From contig SMMW01000040.1 in the NCBI GenBank assembly GCA_004794655.1, positions 2,924,501 to 2,988,500 of the forward strand: a stretch of DNA of 64,000 nucleotides, written 5' to 3'. Below, one piece after another: positions 25,533 through 38,543 of this stretch. The notes under the pieces were generated by a model. That model worked only from the letters and a program-made list of their open reading frames with translations. It made no database searches and was not told the origin of the DNA. Every line of letters begins with the position of its first letter. Positions within the stretch are counted from its first letter, which is position 1. The translations under genes and the position numbers were made by a program. The stretch is from Marisa cornuarietis. Its lineage: Eukaryota; Mollusca; Gastropoda; Architaenioglossa; Ampullariidae.

Positions 25533-26605
25533 ATGGACTCATCTACAGCAGCGGGGATGAAGTATTCCTCTGAAACATCGCAGAGCAGCCAATCCAGTCC
25601 ATCACAAGAATCTTCCAATCGTTCTGACTCAAGAGGAAGCGAGGAAGAGTGCAACAGTCAGAGACCCTACAACATAGCCAGCGACACGATGTTTCCCCTT
25701 ATGTACATCGTCCTGATGATGGTTATCGCACTTGTTGGAAATATCCTCGTGGTCTTCATCTATAACTGTAGATGGCGCTCTGCAGGACCCACCAAGGTTT
25801 GTATCTTATTTAGCTAGATTTGTTGAAGGACATTTTATAAGGTCGTTAATAACAGCAACAGTTATGTAGTTCCCGCTCAGTATCTCTACGCTCTGTTAAG
25901 TCTAAGGTTTCCAGGGAAGAGGGGGACCCTCTCCATCTTATTTCTTTATTAACTTGACCTCTATTGAGACTATGGGAGGAAATGCACAATAGTCTCGAAT
26001 AAATTAAGTTTCATGAAAAAACATTTTAGTGATTTTTACCTGATCACGTAAAAACAGGAAAGCAGACACCAGGATGAGGAAAAGATCAAACAGAACTCAT
26101 CGTGGGCTTAAACAAAAGAAAGCAACAGCTGTTGCAGCCCGTCTAGGATATCGAGTGTCCCTTAGCAGCCCACACACCCACACTCCGTAGGTTGGGTGTA
26201 ATGTATATTGCTAGAGGTTGAACAAAGCATCCGGTAACATTCTTATGGAGTACAGTATTAATATACTTGGCGGCCATCGCGCTGCAGTTTTTGCGTCTCA
26301 GCTAAGTATTCTTAATCCAGGGCAAGGTTCCTGACAAAGGAAGATGGACTTTCCGTGCGCAATGTGAACGATCTTTAGACAGACAAAAATGCAGCATTAA
26401 GTGCCAATTGCGTCTCATGTAACTTGCTATCTAGTATAGAGACAGTCGTGATGAACTGTGTGAGGCCTAGATAACAAAAGCTGCTGCAAGCTTAAAACCG
26501 ACAGAAAGATACAAAACCTAACCCTTCTCTTCCTCATCTCAAGATTTATGATTTAAAATTTAGTCAGCAGTGATTGAGTGCTTAGGCAATGCAAATCGCG
26601 CACGC

Positions 26606-26636
<31 letters not shown>

Positions 26637-28039
26637 TGTGTGCAAGCCTTTGGCTTATGTGTTGCACAGAGATGTATGTCTGCACGATACAATTTAATTC
26701 TTCCTTGAGGAAATTCTCCATATTGTTCTGATTCCTTTTATTCCTATGCTTTATCTACGAAACTTTAAAAAAATCATTCAGCAGCCAAACTAAAATAGCA
26801 GCTATACTAGGGAAAAAAACTGCAGTAGAGAGTAACTAACATGTCCATTTGATCCTGTGTCGGCAGGTCTACGTCTCAGCGCTCGCGATTCTCGACATAT
26901 TTGCTGCTCTCATTGTGATGCCGCGAGATCTCATCACCTTCTCCTTCACCTCTCCTCGTAACCTTGGTATCCATTCTCCAGATGCTTTCTGCCAAGTTGT
27001 GACGTATGCTGGATTCATCCTGCACTTTGCCTCTGGGATCATCCTCGTCGCCATTGCTGTAAGCCGTTACTTTAAAGTCACTGGGTCACACATGGCGGAT
27101 GGCAGGGGCTGGCTGTTTAAGAAGCTGTCACGCTTCGTCAACACTTATCGAGGCGCCAAAGTCACGTCACTGACTTTCGTTGGTGTTGCGTTTGTCTTAA
27201 CCTTCCCGTCTGCGTTGATGTATGAAAACAAACCGAACATGTTTTGCTTTTTTAATCTTCAAAATCAGTCGTCTTCGTCAACATTGAACTCTATCTGTTA
27301 CCTTTACTGTGCACAGACAACCAAACCTTCGAAAAAAAGCTTCGTGATGGTTTTCTTGACCTTCAACCTGACAATGTTTGCATGCATTTTCGTCAGTTTG
27401 ATCGTGCTGTACGTTGCGATAGGATACCGTCTTAGGGTGTCAGAAAGAGATCAGCGGCCTTGGCCTGCACTCAACCCTGAAGTTTTCAGAAAGACTCGAG
27501 CAGATCTGTCAAAGCCTGCAAACGAAGAGGCATTGTCAGATAGCGATAAAGTATCAGAAACTACTGTTCATTCTAACAGACAGGTACATCACACTTCTGC
27601 CAATACTTCACAAGAAGGAACTCAGAATCTTCCATTGCCGCCTGTATCCTACAGTTCACATGCCATCTCTGCGCTGCCTAAAGCTGCTGAATTCGAGAAG
27701 AACAAAGAAGCTGGAACCAATCTTCAGAATTTCTCGCTATCATCTGTTCGCTCCGCTAAACTGAAAATAACCCAGGCAAGAAGGAAAACTCTCACGATGA
27801 TGATCATTACGGTGATTTTCATTTTGAGTTACCTCCCTTTCTTGTCACTGTCCATTGCTAACCAAGTTACAGGCGGACTGTGCAACAAGATGTCTCCTGA
27901 CTGGCCGATGACCGCAGAAGTCTTCTGGCGCTCGTTTTACATCTCCAACGCCGCTAACCCGATTGTGTACGGGTTTTGTAACCCCACGTTTCGCAAGGTG
28001 TTGTGGAAGACGCTCAGCAGGCGAACAGAAATTATCTAA
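25533..28039 (+). CDS. GPCR gene 2: divergent class A receptor (two coding exons, SRY in place of DRY)
   Basis: Coding exons 25533-25796 (88 codons) and 26867-28039 (390 codons plus stop) give 478 residues. The donor is AAG|GTTTGT, the acceptor is TCGGCAG|GTCTAC, the phase is 0, and the intron is 1070 bp. The N-terminus is Ser-rich with an NRS sequon at Asn29 and Cys40. TM1 has Asn70 (VGN) and TM2 has LAILD (Asp98). Cys130 sits at the top of TM3, which ends SRY (154-156) and lacks the usual Asp. ECL2 has three Cys (215, 232, 236; CYLYC). ICL3 is long, with PPVSY at 346-350. TM6 has SYLP (409-412), ECL3 has Cys427, and TM7 has NPIVY (452-456). The tail is short and ends RTEII. An AG at 25524-25525 just upstream suggests a preceding 5' non-coding exon. 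It is an orphan receptor and closest to gene 3. Confidence 0.9.
26596..26642. repeat. (CG)n(TG)n microsatellite in the gene 2 intron
   Basis: Alternating CG run followed by a TG run. This is purine-pyrimidine alternation throughout, about 225 bp upstream of the gene 2 acceptor. Confidence 0.92.
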
Positions 28040-28259
28040 GGAAGACAACTCTGAGCAGGGCAGCTCACTACACTCTCTTTGCCACTTACGACAAATGTTA
28101 ACTGCTTTTTCACTTTATACATTGACACATCACGAATATTTTTTTTCACTTTATGTTTTTTTGTCTGACATGCATAAAATCTGAATAATGCTCTACCATG
28201 TCGGTCACTTGCCTCATGAATAAGTTCAACAAGAGGTAGTTCCTCCTTACAAGCCGTCA

Positions 28260-28605
28260 CGTGACCTGCGCTCTGGCTCCCAGTCACGCTTCTGTCTCCC
28301 TGCAGTGGAAGACACAAACAAGAAGCGCACTAGAGTCAGGGCCTTCACAAACGCTTCACCTAAACTGTGGAATGCCCTGCCATCGTCACTGTCAACCATC
28401 GCCTCAGAAACCACGTTTCGGAAAAGACTGAAGTCTCATTTGTTTACTTAAGACGGACTTCAACAACCAAGCACCACTTCTGTCTTTATTTTTTTTTTTA
28501 TATTTTCCTGTTGTTTTATTTTTTTTTCTCTTCTGTTGTTGCTGCGGAATGAGCATTCTTTTGAATGGATACCTGCGCATTATAAATGGAAATCATCATC
28601 ATATT
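28260..28605 (+). mobile_element. 5'-truncated non-LTR retrotransposon (LINE) 3' end
   Basis: A frame ending at the TAA at 28449-28451 contains RAFTNASPKLWNALPSSL and then TFRKRLKSHLFT. This is the terminal signature found at the C-terminus of many LINE reverse-transcriptase ORFs (an APxLWNxLP-like block followed by FKxxLKxHLF). The sequence downstream is an AT-rich 3' untranslated tail. It lies about 220 bp behind gene 2 in the same orientation. Only the last ~50 codons survive, so it cannot be active. Confidence 0.75.
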
Positions 28606-31189
28606 TTTATTGAGCACTGTGCCATATTTTTAATATCATTAAGTGTATAAAATGCCTGCAAAGAGGCTGATTAAGTTGTTCTGTTTACAACTGTATAAAA
28701 AAAACACGCAAATGTCCGGGAGACTGCGTGAGTGTTGAGAGCTCATGTGAGAGTCTATGACAGTCTTAATTTTGATTCTAAAACTTAGTACCTTCAATTT
28801 CCAGCTGATATACTGACCATTACTTGAAGCTGTGATTATACTGAGCATTGCGTGAGCTAAACTTTGTTCTGCTCTTTGGATGTACGGAAAATTTTATTTC
28901 AGCATGTTTCTCAACCCGATATTCATTTTTTTATTTTTCTTTTCTGTTGTTGCTTATGCACATCTGTTTATTTCATATAGTCTAAGTTCTAACACTTATG
29001 ATACTAATGGACACAAATTACTTATGTGTTATTTCTTTACTGAATCTAATGGAAGGGGTATTTTTCCTTTCAATTTTGACATGGCATAATATAGAACCTT
29101 TTTTCCCCTGACATTCGTTCTTTTAAACAAATCAAAGTAATCAGTTCTACTGTGTTGATGAAAAACACTTTAGAGAGAGTGTTTGGGGAGCGATTTCTTG
29201 TTAATTAAGTTAATAATTTATTTATTAATAATATTCATTAATTGATTAATAATAGGTGCTTAATAATAAGTAATTCAGTTATTAAATTCAAGAATGTAAG
29301 AATGATACGGTTATTTTTGTTGTGTATCACTATGACATCCCTTATCAACTGTCTTTGCCAGGTGTGCAATTCTCATGTCTTTCGTAGGTACGAACTTGCA
29401 TAAGTTGTGCATAAATACTTGCAAGAATTGTGCAGACAGCACACAGACAGTAAAATTAGCTGTGCATGTTGATGAAGCTAACCCCTTGATGGACTAACCA
29501 AGGTCTAAGCGAAGCATGAGTAAGAGAGCCGGATGCAAGCAGACCCCAAGCACGTTCAAAAAAAATGTTTTACTTCCTGACAAAGTAGGCGTGTCTCTTG
29601 AGCATGTTGTATATACCAGTTTGTATACAGAGACGATTTCGCCAATTTACATAACACTCACATACTAACTCGTAAGAACATAAAAATACAGGCATACACC
29701 CACATATACCAATACAAACACACATTCACAACAGCAGCAGCAAAGAGTTTTCAAACTACACACGCTTAGAAATGTTTCCTTAAGAATGATGTATTAAAGG
29801 CCCAAACTGCAATAACAGTGAAGCTAACGACTACTGACTTGATGTTAGCATGAGGTAATTACATCGTAAACAAATCGTACAGCACTTGTAAAAAAAAAAA
29901 CTTTCCTATCGGAATGGTAAGAGAAGGTCTTATGGCCTTCAGAAAATGTACACTATATAAACAAGTAAAACTTCGGCCAGTAGATATATATATATATAGT
30001 CCTCACTGCTTCGAACAAAGGCCGCGCTGCAAGTCTTTGCCGTGATCTCCTCTCCTTGCTTCACCGCGTCACCTCACGAAGGTTTTCAGCTTCGTCTCTT
30101 CTGTTCTTTGCAATGTTAAGGCGCCCATGTTTTACCTGAGGGCTTTAGCATTGGCAGGACGAGTTGCGTGTGCTCAGTCTACTTCTCTTCTTCTGTGAAT
30201 AGTCTTCACCATGGGCTCTGTCTAGGTTCCAGAGCTCTTGGTAAGAGATCAGGTGTCCGTGATGAGTGGACAGAAGGCGTCTTAAAGTAATTACACAATA
30301 ATCAGCCATGCTGGCCAAATAATAATAATAATAATAAACGTGTGATTTATATAGTGCATGATCACGTTCATCAAGGAGACAAGGAGACATGGACAGAGTA
30401 AGAAGGACGTAAGGAGAAATAGCCGTGCAGACAAGTAATAAAAGACAAACATAGAAGACTCAAAGAGGAATCAGGGAACAAACAGTATGGATGGAGAGTG
30501 TCATAAATCTGCAGAGGAAGACGAGCAGGTGGTCTAGTCAATAGACTATAATCACAACTATTGGAAAACTAAGCAAAAGATACAGAAGAGAAGAAACCAG
30601 GTTATAATTTAGTCAACTGAAATCTTTTTTTTAAAGCATCTCCAGGTCTAAGTGTTCTTTATCTAAATAAGATTTTGAATACATAATCATTCTTCACTAT
30701 CGTCCAGTGAGTACTTGAATCAATGTATATAAAAAACATTCAAAATTTAAGTAAATAAGCACTGTTTATAAATTCAAAATATATATGAATTAAAAACTCA
30801 TGCGAATATAGCAATAACTTTCTTCTAGTGTATTAAGACTTCGGACCGAAGCAAGTAGGTTAATCGTTAATCGTGAGTAGGTTAATTCAGAAGGTTCATC
30901 GTTGTACAGAATGTTTATCTTTGCCCAGTCACAGCATTGACCTTCTCGTCTTATTTACAATCGCGTTTTTTCAACACAAGTAAATTTTACATACCTTTTG
31001 TTTCTTACCGGCAATAAAGAAGACAGATACAGCAGTGGTTTTATCTGGTCCCATCAGTTGATGGAGCGTTGACGGTTCTTCAATCTTGTTCATTTTCCGC
31101 ATCACATGCAGGTTCACATGTCTTTATGCACAGCACCAAGCTCTTCAGCAAAGTCTTTGCAAATCTAGTAGTAACTCCCGCCAGCTCAC

Positions 31190-31317
<128 letters not shown>

Positions 31318-31891
31318 CTAGCTAGTTTCATCGTTGGATGTAAAAACTTACTTTATTCCATATTACGGTACAAAAATACGGGTCACATCATTAGGGCCTG
31401 ACGCCTTTAACGGGCAACGAAGTAGGAGGGAAGCCATGATTAACAGTACATGTATACAACATCCCACATGTAACATTGAAAAATAAAGGACGTCAAATAC
31501 GTTGGCACCAAAACCGCGGAAACTTTAGGATGACCTCAAACGTGAACAGGGCGATTAGTCCACACACCATTCAAACCAGGATGAAGCACCTCTCAAATTG
31601 AGGAAGAGAAATGAGCATCGACAATATTTCATGTCTCCTGACCTTGTAGCATATAAATGCAAAACCAAATAACGGATGACTTGCTCAGTCGTTTTAGCCG
31701 GAACGAGACGTGCAAGACATTTTGAACAGGCAAGTTTATTTTCAAAGCATCTAGAGAGTTTCGAGGTTGTTATTATTTATTTATTTATTTATTTGCTTTA
31801 AAAGTTTCCCAGAATATCTTCCAAACGCTTAAAACTTCAAAATTTATGCAAACTGACGTAATATAAATTGTTTTATTTTTTCCTGCCCTGC

Positions 31892-31892
<1 letters not shown>

Positions 31893-31932
<40 letters not shown>
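31893..31932. repeat. (CTGT)n tetranucleotide microsatellite
   Basis: About ten perfect CTGT units. A short (TTTA)n run lies upstream at about 31772-31795. Confidence 0.95.
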
Positions 31933-32362
31933 TTCCAATTCAAAAATTTGTATTGCGTCTTTCGTATTAAAGTTCACATCCCTCTCCCACTCTTCCTTTG
32001 TCTTACTTATTTGAGTGCGTAAAGAGGTCAAATGTTTATAAGGTTCAATTCTTTATTTACCTAGCCATGTCTCTCACACAAAATTAACGAAGTACAACTT
32101 AATTATGTATTTTAATCAACACATATTCTTAGTATTCGATCACTATGTGGTGCGCAGTTAGCTGTTAAGTAGTGTCGTTATTCAAGCAACCAAACAAAGA
32201 TACAAGTCCTACAGAAGTTGTTCTTTGCATGATTAGAACAAATTTAGTCAGAATATTTTGACACGTGTAAAGTCCAGAATATTTTACCAACATGTAAATA
32301 TCAAGAATCAAGAATCAAGAAGAAGGTTCTGGGATTGACATATTAGGGTGAAATGTTTATTA

Positions 32363-32368
<6 letters not shown>

Positions 32369-32395
<27 letters not shown>
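32369..32395. repeat. (CT)n microsatellite
   Basis: Thirteen CT units about 270 bp upstream of receptor gene 3. Confidence 0.93.
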
Positions 32396-32663
32396 TCAAT
32401 ATATACTTGTTTTACTGATTTGTTTTAATTGTACTGTGATATTGTAGTTTTAATTGTAGTATTATTTAAATATTTTTTAAAAGGAACACTACTGAATAAA
32501 GAATTCGTATTTGCAATCATATTTGCAATCTCCCTCTCTCTATTAAGCTCTAGCTACCGGTATAATTCAGTGATGCCCAACACTTTCACGTCCTCCCTAC
32601 GGGTTTGTTTGTTTTTTTTCGAACCATCACAGCTTACAAGAGGACACATTGCCATCAACGGAA

Positions 32664-35600
32664 ATGACTGGTTTTTCTGTAACATCATCGTCCAATCCAC
32701 TCAGTCCATCACAAGTACCTTTCGATCATTATGAACCAGTAGAGAACAAGGAAGAGTGCTACAGTCAGAGACCCTACTACGCAGCCAGTGGCACAACGTT
32801 TCCACTTGTGTACATTGTCCTTACAATGGTTATCGCCCTTGTTGGAAACAGTCTAGTCCTCTTCATCTACAACTGCAGATGGCGCTCACGAGGAACAACG
32901 AAGGTTTTTATCTGTTTATATTTGAAGGACGCTTTGTTACAGTACCGAAATGAATAACAGTCGCTAAACAATTGAGACTTTCAGTCTAAGCACTTGAATA
33001 CCTGTGATGTTTCCTCGTAAACCCGAACTCTGTTAGGAGGATGAGAAGAAATACACAACGAGTAAGCTGGTATACCTTGATGAAACTTATAGCTGTGACG
33101 AATTAATTACCACGGATAAGAGGATCTGGGCTAACCAGCCCGAGGGGGATGGGACTCTCTGCTGGCTCGCTGTACCCACTGTAAGCCCCTCACACCAAAT
33201 CACCCGTGGTTCGCACTTTCCACACGCTTACGTATTACAACTACGTTTTCCCACGTGTGCACACACAACCAACAGACAAGGTTGGAAAACATATAAAATT
33301 ATAATTACACACAAAGTAAAATCAGATTGAGCACACTAAAAGATCATAGGATAATATAGTGACATTCCATATAGGTACAAAGATCTGTTGAGAGTTGTTA
33401 CTCCCGCTCATACACAAACAACATCAGATGTTTACACTTAAAATACATACGACACGGACCCGTAGTCCGTTCTCTGACCACCAGTCCTTGAAACCACTTC
33501 TTGAACTGCTTCAGCCCTTCACACTGGGATGGTCCACTGAACACACGCTGTATTCTTGACGACTTGTGTCGCCCTCTTCCGCCGTGGCTCTGGCTGCCTC
33601 TTTGGCCTGATTCCCCGGGAACCCCGTCCCCAGACCTCTGGAACGTACGACAGGTGTAGTTCCGTCTCTTGAGACCCGTCGCCTTCACTCACGCGGCTGC
33701 ATACGCTCTTCACTCAGAGCGGGCGTTCTTCCTCTCCCTGTCAGGCTGTCTTCGTGACCTTATTATCACACCACTAGGCCCGAGTGGTACTAGCTGGTGG
33801 AAATACAGGCCACTGTAGATAGAGATGGACCAACGCCGATCTCTTGTACCCGGCACCCACCTGGCGGTACACACATCTACCTCCTTCGAGGGTTGGAGCG
33901 AAAAAGCCACTTCCCTTGTCTTTTCTCAGCGTCCACGTGGTCAGGTGTGTCAGAGGTTTCCCATTGGCTCTTGCACTCTCGCATTTCCTCGCGACACACG
34001 CGCTTCTTTACTAGCCAATCGTGCATCGGTCTGCAGGTTACCCACGTGGTCTGCCATACACTCTCGCTGGTCACTGCATAACCTATCATAACCCTTGCCT
34101 AATAACCACTTTACCGCGCCCCATCGTCTGCCTTCTTCGCTCGTCACAGACGGCCCGTCTACTGCAAGGAAAACAACCGCCATTGTCCGGGCTAGGTGCG
34201 CTGGGCTCTCAATTAGCGGTCTACCCCCTAGGCGATACTAGGGTCCATTCTTGCCTAACCGGCCAGTTCCCAGGCCCTACTGATACTAGCGGTCGACCAA
34301 CGGTTGTAAAAACACACTTAACTCTATTGTTCCCTCACCGCTTAGTATTGCTGAAGGTCCTACTTTTACTTAAATTTAGAACTCGACCATTTTGCTCTGG
34401 CCTTGAACCTGCCGGTTCGTGACAATAGCAATGAGTAATTTTTTTCAGTGATTGTTATTAGATGACATGTCAGCAGGAGAATAAATTTCAACTCACTTAA
34501 GATAAGACTTATTTATTCCAGAGGGCAATTATAGGCAGCTCTATGTGGAACCACAACAATAAAACAACAGTCCTACATCAAGATGACACATTGCTGTGTC
34601 CGAAGGAAAACCTTCTAAGGGATTACACTAAGCGTTTACGTTTTTGGCCAAAAAGATTTCCGACATGCCTACAGCTGAAGCGCTCTTAAAATATGTAAAT
34701 TCTGTCCAGCTGCCATCGACTTTCATATGCGTTTAGGGTTCACTGTAAAACAAATCCGCTTACGGATTATTACAAAGGCGTGTGTGTTTGTGCATTTTCG
34801 TAAAAGTAAGTGCTAATGAGTCTGCTTATGTAACAAACATGTTCATTTGATTCTGTGTCATCAGGTCTACGTGTCAGCGCTCGCGATTCTCGACATATTT
34901 GCTTCTCTCACTCTGATGCCGCGAGATCTCATCACCTTCTCTTTAGCTTCTCCTCGTACCCTAGGCATCCATTCTCCAGACGCTTTTTGCCAAGTTATGA
35001 CGTATGCTGGATTCATCCTGCACTTTTCCTCTGGGATCATCCTCGTCGCTATTGCTGCAAGCCGCCACTTCAAAGTTACAGGGTCACCTTTAAGAGGAAT
35101 AGGACAGCTAACGCGATTCGTCAACACCTATCGAGGTGCCTGGTTGACATCGGTGGCAGTCTTTGTCATCGCGTTGATCTTAACCTTCCCATCCCTTCTG
35201 TTGTACAAGAACAACCCAGACATGCCTTCCTTTCTTCAGGTTCGAAATCAGTCTTCAACTTCAGTGTTTGTGTCTAACTGCTACCTTGAATGCATACTGA
35301 ACACTGAATCTTCTCACAAAGTCTTCGTGATGGTTTTTTTGATCTTCAACCTAATCGTGTTTGCATGCATCTTTGTGAGTTTAATCTCACTCTACTTAGC
35401 GGTAGGATACCATCTTAGGGCATCAGAAAAAGATAAGCGGCCTGAAGCCTCCACAAAAAGTCGCACAGACCTGCAAAAACCTGTGGAAGAAAGAACACCT
35501 TCGGTCAGCACTGAAGAACAAGAAGCTACTCTCCATTCTTCTTACCCAAAACAGGGTAACACGTCCCATGAATTCACTGCACAAGACAACAGCCTGCATT

Positions 35601-36004
35601 TTCCTGTATCATACAGCTTCCACGTCATCTCATCTGCACCCCCCAAGCAGCGTGAGGACATCGAAGAAAAGGAATGCGAAATCAATATACAGGACTCCTT
35701 TCTGGCGTCTGTTCGCGCCGCCCAGCTGAAAGTCACCAAGACAAAAAGGAAAACTCTCACGATGATGATCATCACGGTGATTTTTATTTTGAGCTACCTC
35801 CCTTTCTTGTCACTGTCCATTGCTAACCAGGTTACAGGCGGACTGAATAGCAAGATGTCTCCTGACTGGCTGATGACCGCAGAAGTCTTCTGGCGCTCGT
35901 TTTTAATCTCCAACGCCGCTAACCCAATTGTGTACGGGTTTTGTAACCCTACGTTTCGCAAAGTGTTGTGGAAGACGCTCAGCTGGCGAACAGACATTAT
36001 CTAA
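32664..36004 (+). CDS. GPCR gene 3: divergent class A receptor (two coding exons, SRH in place of DRY)
   Basis: Exons 32664-32903 (80 codons) and 34865-36004 (379 codons plus stop) give 459 residues. The donor is AAG|GTTTTT, the acceptor is TCATCAG|GTCTAC, the phase is 0, and the intron is 1961 bp, mostly a solo LTR. Landmarks: N-terminal Cys32; TM1 Asn62; TM2 LAILD; TM3 ending SRH (146-148); an ECL2 that lacks the first of the family's three Cys; FPVSY in ICL3 (326-330); TM6 SYLP; NPIVY; tail ending RTDII. The ECL3 Cys of its paralogs is also missing (GGLNSK against GGLCNK). The sequence around TM6-TM7 is almost identical to gene 2, while ICL3 is strongly diverged. The start is the first ATG after a likely acceptor (AG at 32631-32632). 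A candidate AATAAA lies at 36242-36247. The ligand is unknown. Confidence 0.9.
33094..34424. mobile_element. Complete solo LTR of an LTR retrotransposon, in the gene 3 intron
   Basis: The 1331-bp element starts TGTGACGAA and ends TTCGTGACA, so it has TG...CA termini inside an imperfect short inverted repeat. It is flanked on both sides by ATAGC (33089-33093 and 34425-34429), a perfect 5-bp target-site duplication. No internal gag-pol region is present. This is the expected signature of a solo LTR left by recombination between the two LTRs of a retrotransposon (Gypsy-like or BEL-like; the clade cannot be told from the LTR alone). Related sequence recurs at 37778-38364, 41286-41945, 42917-43520 and 63940-64000. 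Frames of 60-130 codons in it recur only because the copies are homologous. Element strand is unresolved. Confidence 0.85.
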
Positions 36005-37777
36005 GGCGTTGTTACTCCTAGAGAGTAATAGTCTTTTCAGCTAACTAGACTATTTTTCGGCTTGTGGTAATATGGTGGTCAGGCCATTAAGTTTTCACTG
36101 TATACCCTGATTTGTGCGAATTTTTTTTTATTTCTCATTTTTTTACGTATTTATTAAAGGAAGGCTGATGATACATGAATATTCTACAATCACTTCCGGG
36201 CGAGATGGAACACCAAATAACTCTGACCTAAAAATTGAAAAAATAAATCCTTCATTAAAAAACATGATGGTACATTGCACATATATATAGAGACATTTAA
36301 ATCATAACTTACCCCACAAACGTTTTTAGCAATTACAGTCTTTTTGTTCTTGCGCTGGATGTCCTACGTGCCCCCTCTACTCCGTCAGATCCAGCGCTCC
36401 AATATGAAAACAGTTTCTTCTGGTTGAAAACTGAATAGTATTCAAAAGACTCACAGACAGCTCAGCACGTTTTCCAGGTAAATAAAAGAAACTATTCTAA
36501 CAAGTTCCCTTATTAATTCTATTTGGGGATTTACTAATTACGTCTAGCTAGGCCCTAAAAATTAAGTCTAATCAAGACATCACTAGTTGTCTGGTCAGGA
36601 TTTTACTAATCAAGTCTCTTCAGGGCTTTGTTAATTAAGTCTGATCAGGATTTGACAGCAATGAGGAAAGTGGTCACGTTACCCCAACCAGGTCAAGAGG
36701 GAGACTACTCCACAGAATGAATGAACATTAAGCATGGCAAATTTAATGACTGCTGGCCTCAAACCTAACCTCTACAATTTATTCTCTTTCCACCCTTCAG
36801 TCGCATCATTACATCATAGAATACGTCGTCCTCACGGGACGCGCACACCCACTCACTCGTCGACCGCCCACCTTTTCCTCAAGATGTCCAAAACGCAGGT
36901 TTTTGACAGATCAGTAACGCTGTATTTACCTGGGTCAGTCACCTCCAGGGTCAGTTTAGCAACAGAGCAGATATAAAAGTCAAGACAAACGCAGCAACAA
37001 AGAAACATATGTTATTAGCTATGCATAGTTACTTTCGGAGGAAAACGCCGGCCGTGTACCCTGGGTGAAGACAGATAAAGAGAGTGACAATATGTAATAC
37101 ACTGTGCGTCTTGCCTTAACTTTCCTCACGCCTTTTATTTTGATTTGGAAAACAGCACGCTCCCTTTCCAACTGACACATTGGCCATTACTTAATCTTAG
37201 GATGACAGGATCGTGAAAAGTATTAAACTTGGGTTATATAATTGTACGCTTCGTTCTCCTATCGTAAAGATCACTCTTTCTTTAATTCTGATTTATAATG
37301 TATGGAGAATTTTAAGCTTATTATTGACCCAAAAGTGGCTTGCTAGTTTGCCACGATTTTCATGTTTGATCACCACTGTCGTCGCCTTCATTATCGTCGT
37401 CATCGTCCTTATTATCGTCGTTTTTTTATTGTATTTTTCACTTTCATTTTGAACTGGTTTTAGACGTAAAAGTTTTACATTAATCCCAGCCATTGATGGG
37501 ATGTCAATTGACACAAATTACAATAAGTGTTATTTAATTGCGGATTCTAGATAAAACTGATACTTTTTCATAAAACAATTTGACATGGCCGGATATTGTA
37601 CTATCCCTTTGCTAATGTACACTATCTTATACGTATAATAAAATATAATGTATATAATGAAGTATAAAATATAATAATCAGTCAAAAGCATCCTGGTATT
37701 TCTACTGATTTATGAAATTAACTAAGCTGGCTTATTTCTCGCTATATAAGAATGAGGTTCTTTTTATTTGTACTATT
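36005..37777. other. Intergenic region after gene 3
   Basis: No supported gene. It includes the likely 3' untranslated region of gene 3 (to about 36260), short AT-rich repeats, and three near-repeats of the phrase TAATTAAGTCTGATCA or similar at about 36535-36655. Confidence 0.5.
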
Positions 37778-38364
37778 TTAGACGAAATATATGGCGAGGA
37801 GAAGGGTCTGGACTAATCAGCCCGAGGGAAAGGGGACACTCTGCCTCGCTTTACCCACTTTCGGCCTCTCACATCTAATCACCCGCTATTCGCACGTTCA
37901 CACGCTTACGCACTGGCGACCACGGTCACCCCCGTGTGCTAACACAACGGAAAACACAGTTGTACAACATATACAACACTTTGGTCTAAACAAAAAAATG
38001 TTATTAAGATGAAATTATAGCTAAACAAAAGAAGTAAAATTACGTTGAGCACATTAAATCAGATCATAGAATAATATTCAATGCATACACAATGACCAAT
38101 CAAGAAGCCTGTACAGTTCACAAGTGGACAGCATCAAACCTACCCACACAGTAGACATACGATCGGACACGCAGTCAGTTCCAGACCACCAGTCTTCGAA
38201 GACAATCTCAAACTGTTCCAGCCCTTGTGCCGAGGTTGTTTCAAGGACCACACACAGTGTTCCTATCGAACTCTCGCAGTCCTTCTCCGCCGTGGTTTCT
38301 GCCGTCTCCTAGGTCTGATACCTCGGGAACTCTGTCCCTAGACCTCCGGAACTGTATCACTAGC
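37778..38364. mobile_element. 5' part of an older LTR copy, truncated
   Basis: It aligns with the first ~555 bp of the solo LTR at 33094, with shared blocks such as GTCTGGACTAATCAGCCCGA and CAGCCCTTGTG/CAGCCCTTCAC, and ends in GACCTCCGGAACT. About 360 bp of LTR sequence is then missing, and a short match (ACTAGCTAAT against ACTAGCCAAT) follows. By eye, identity to the young copy is roughly 75-80%. The start is degenerate (TTAGACGAAA), and the five bases before it (CTATT) resemble those after the end of the 43.5-kb piece (CTGTT). Confidence 0.65.
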
Positions 38365-38543
38365 TAATTTTTCAATGGCAATACCGGCAGCTTTCCCCCT
38401 TTCCTTCAAGTTCTATTACCGCCAAGGATGTCTCTGTACAGATCAAACCTGTAAGTTGGTTGTGTATGTTTAATTATGTCTACTCGGGTGTACCCAATAT
38501 TATAAAATATGATAAAGCTCAGTGCAAGTATTTATATTTCCAG

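Noticed and set aside
33797..34091. Frames of 88-94 codons conserved between the 33.8 and 41.5 kb copies
   Set aside because: The conservation is explained by both being copies of the same LTR at ~98% identity. No protein motif is present and overlapping frames are equally conserved.
33094..34424. DNA transposon with terminal inverted repeats
   Set aside because: The inverted match is only about nine bases with one mismatch, and the TG...CA ends with a 5-bp target duplication fit an LTR better.
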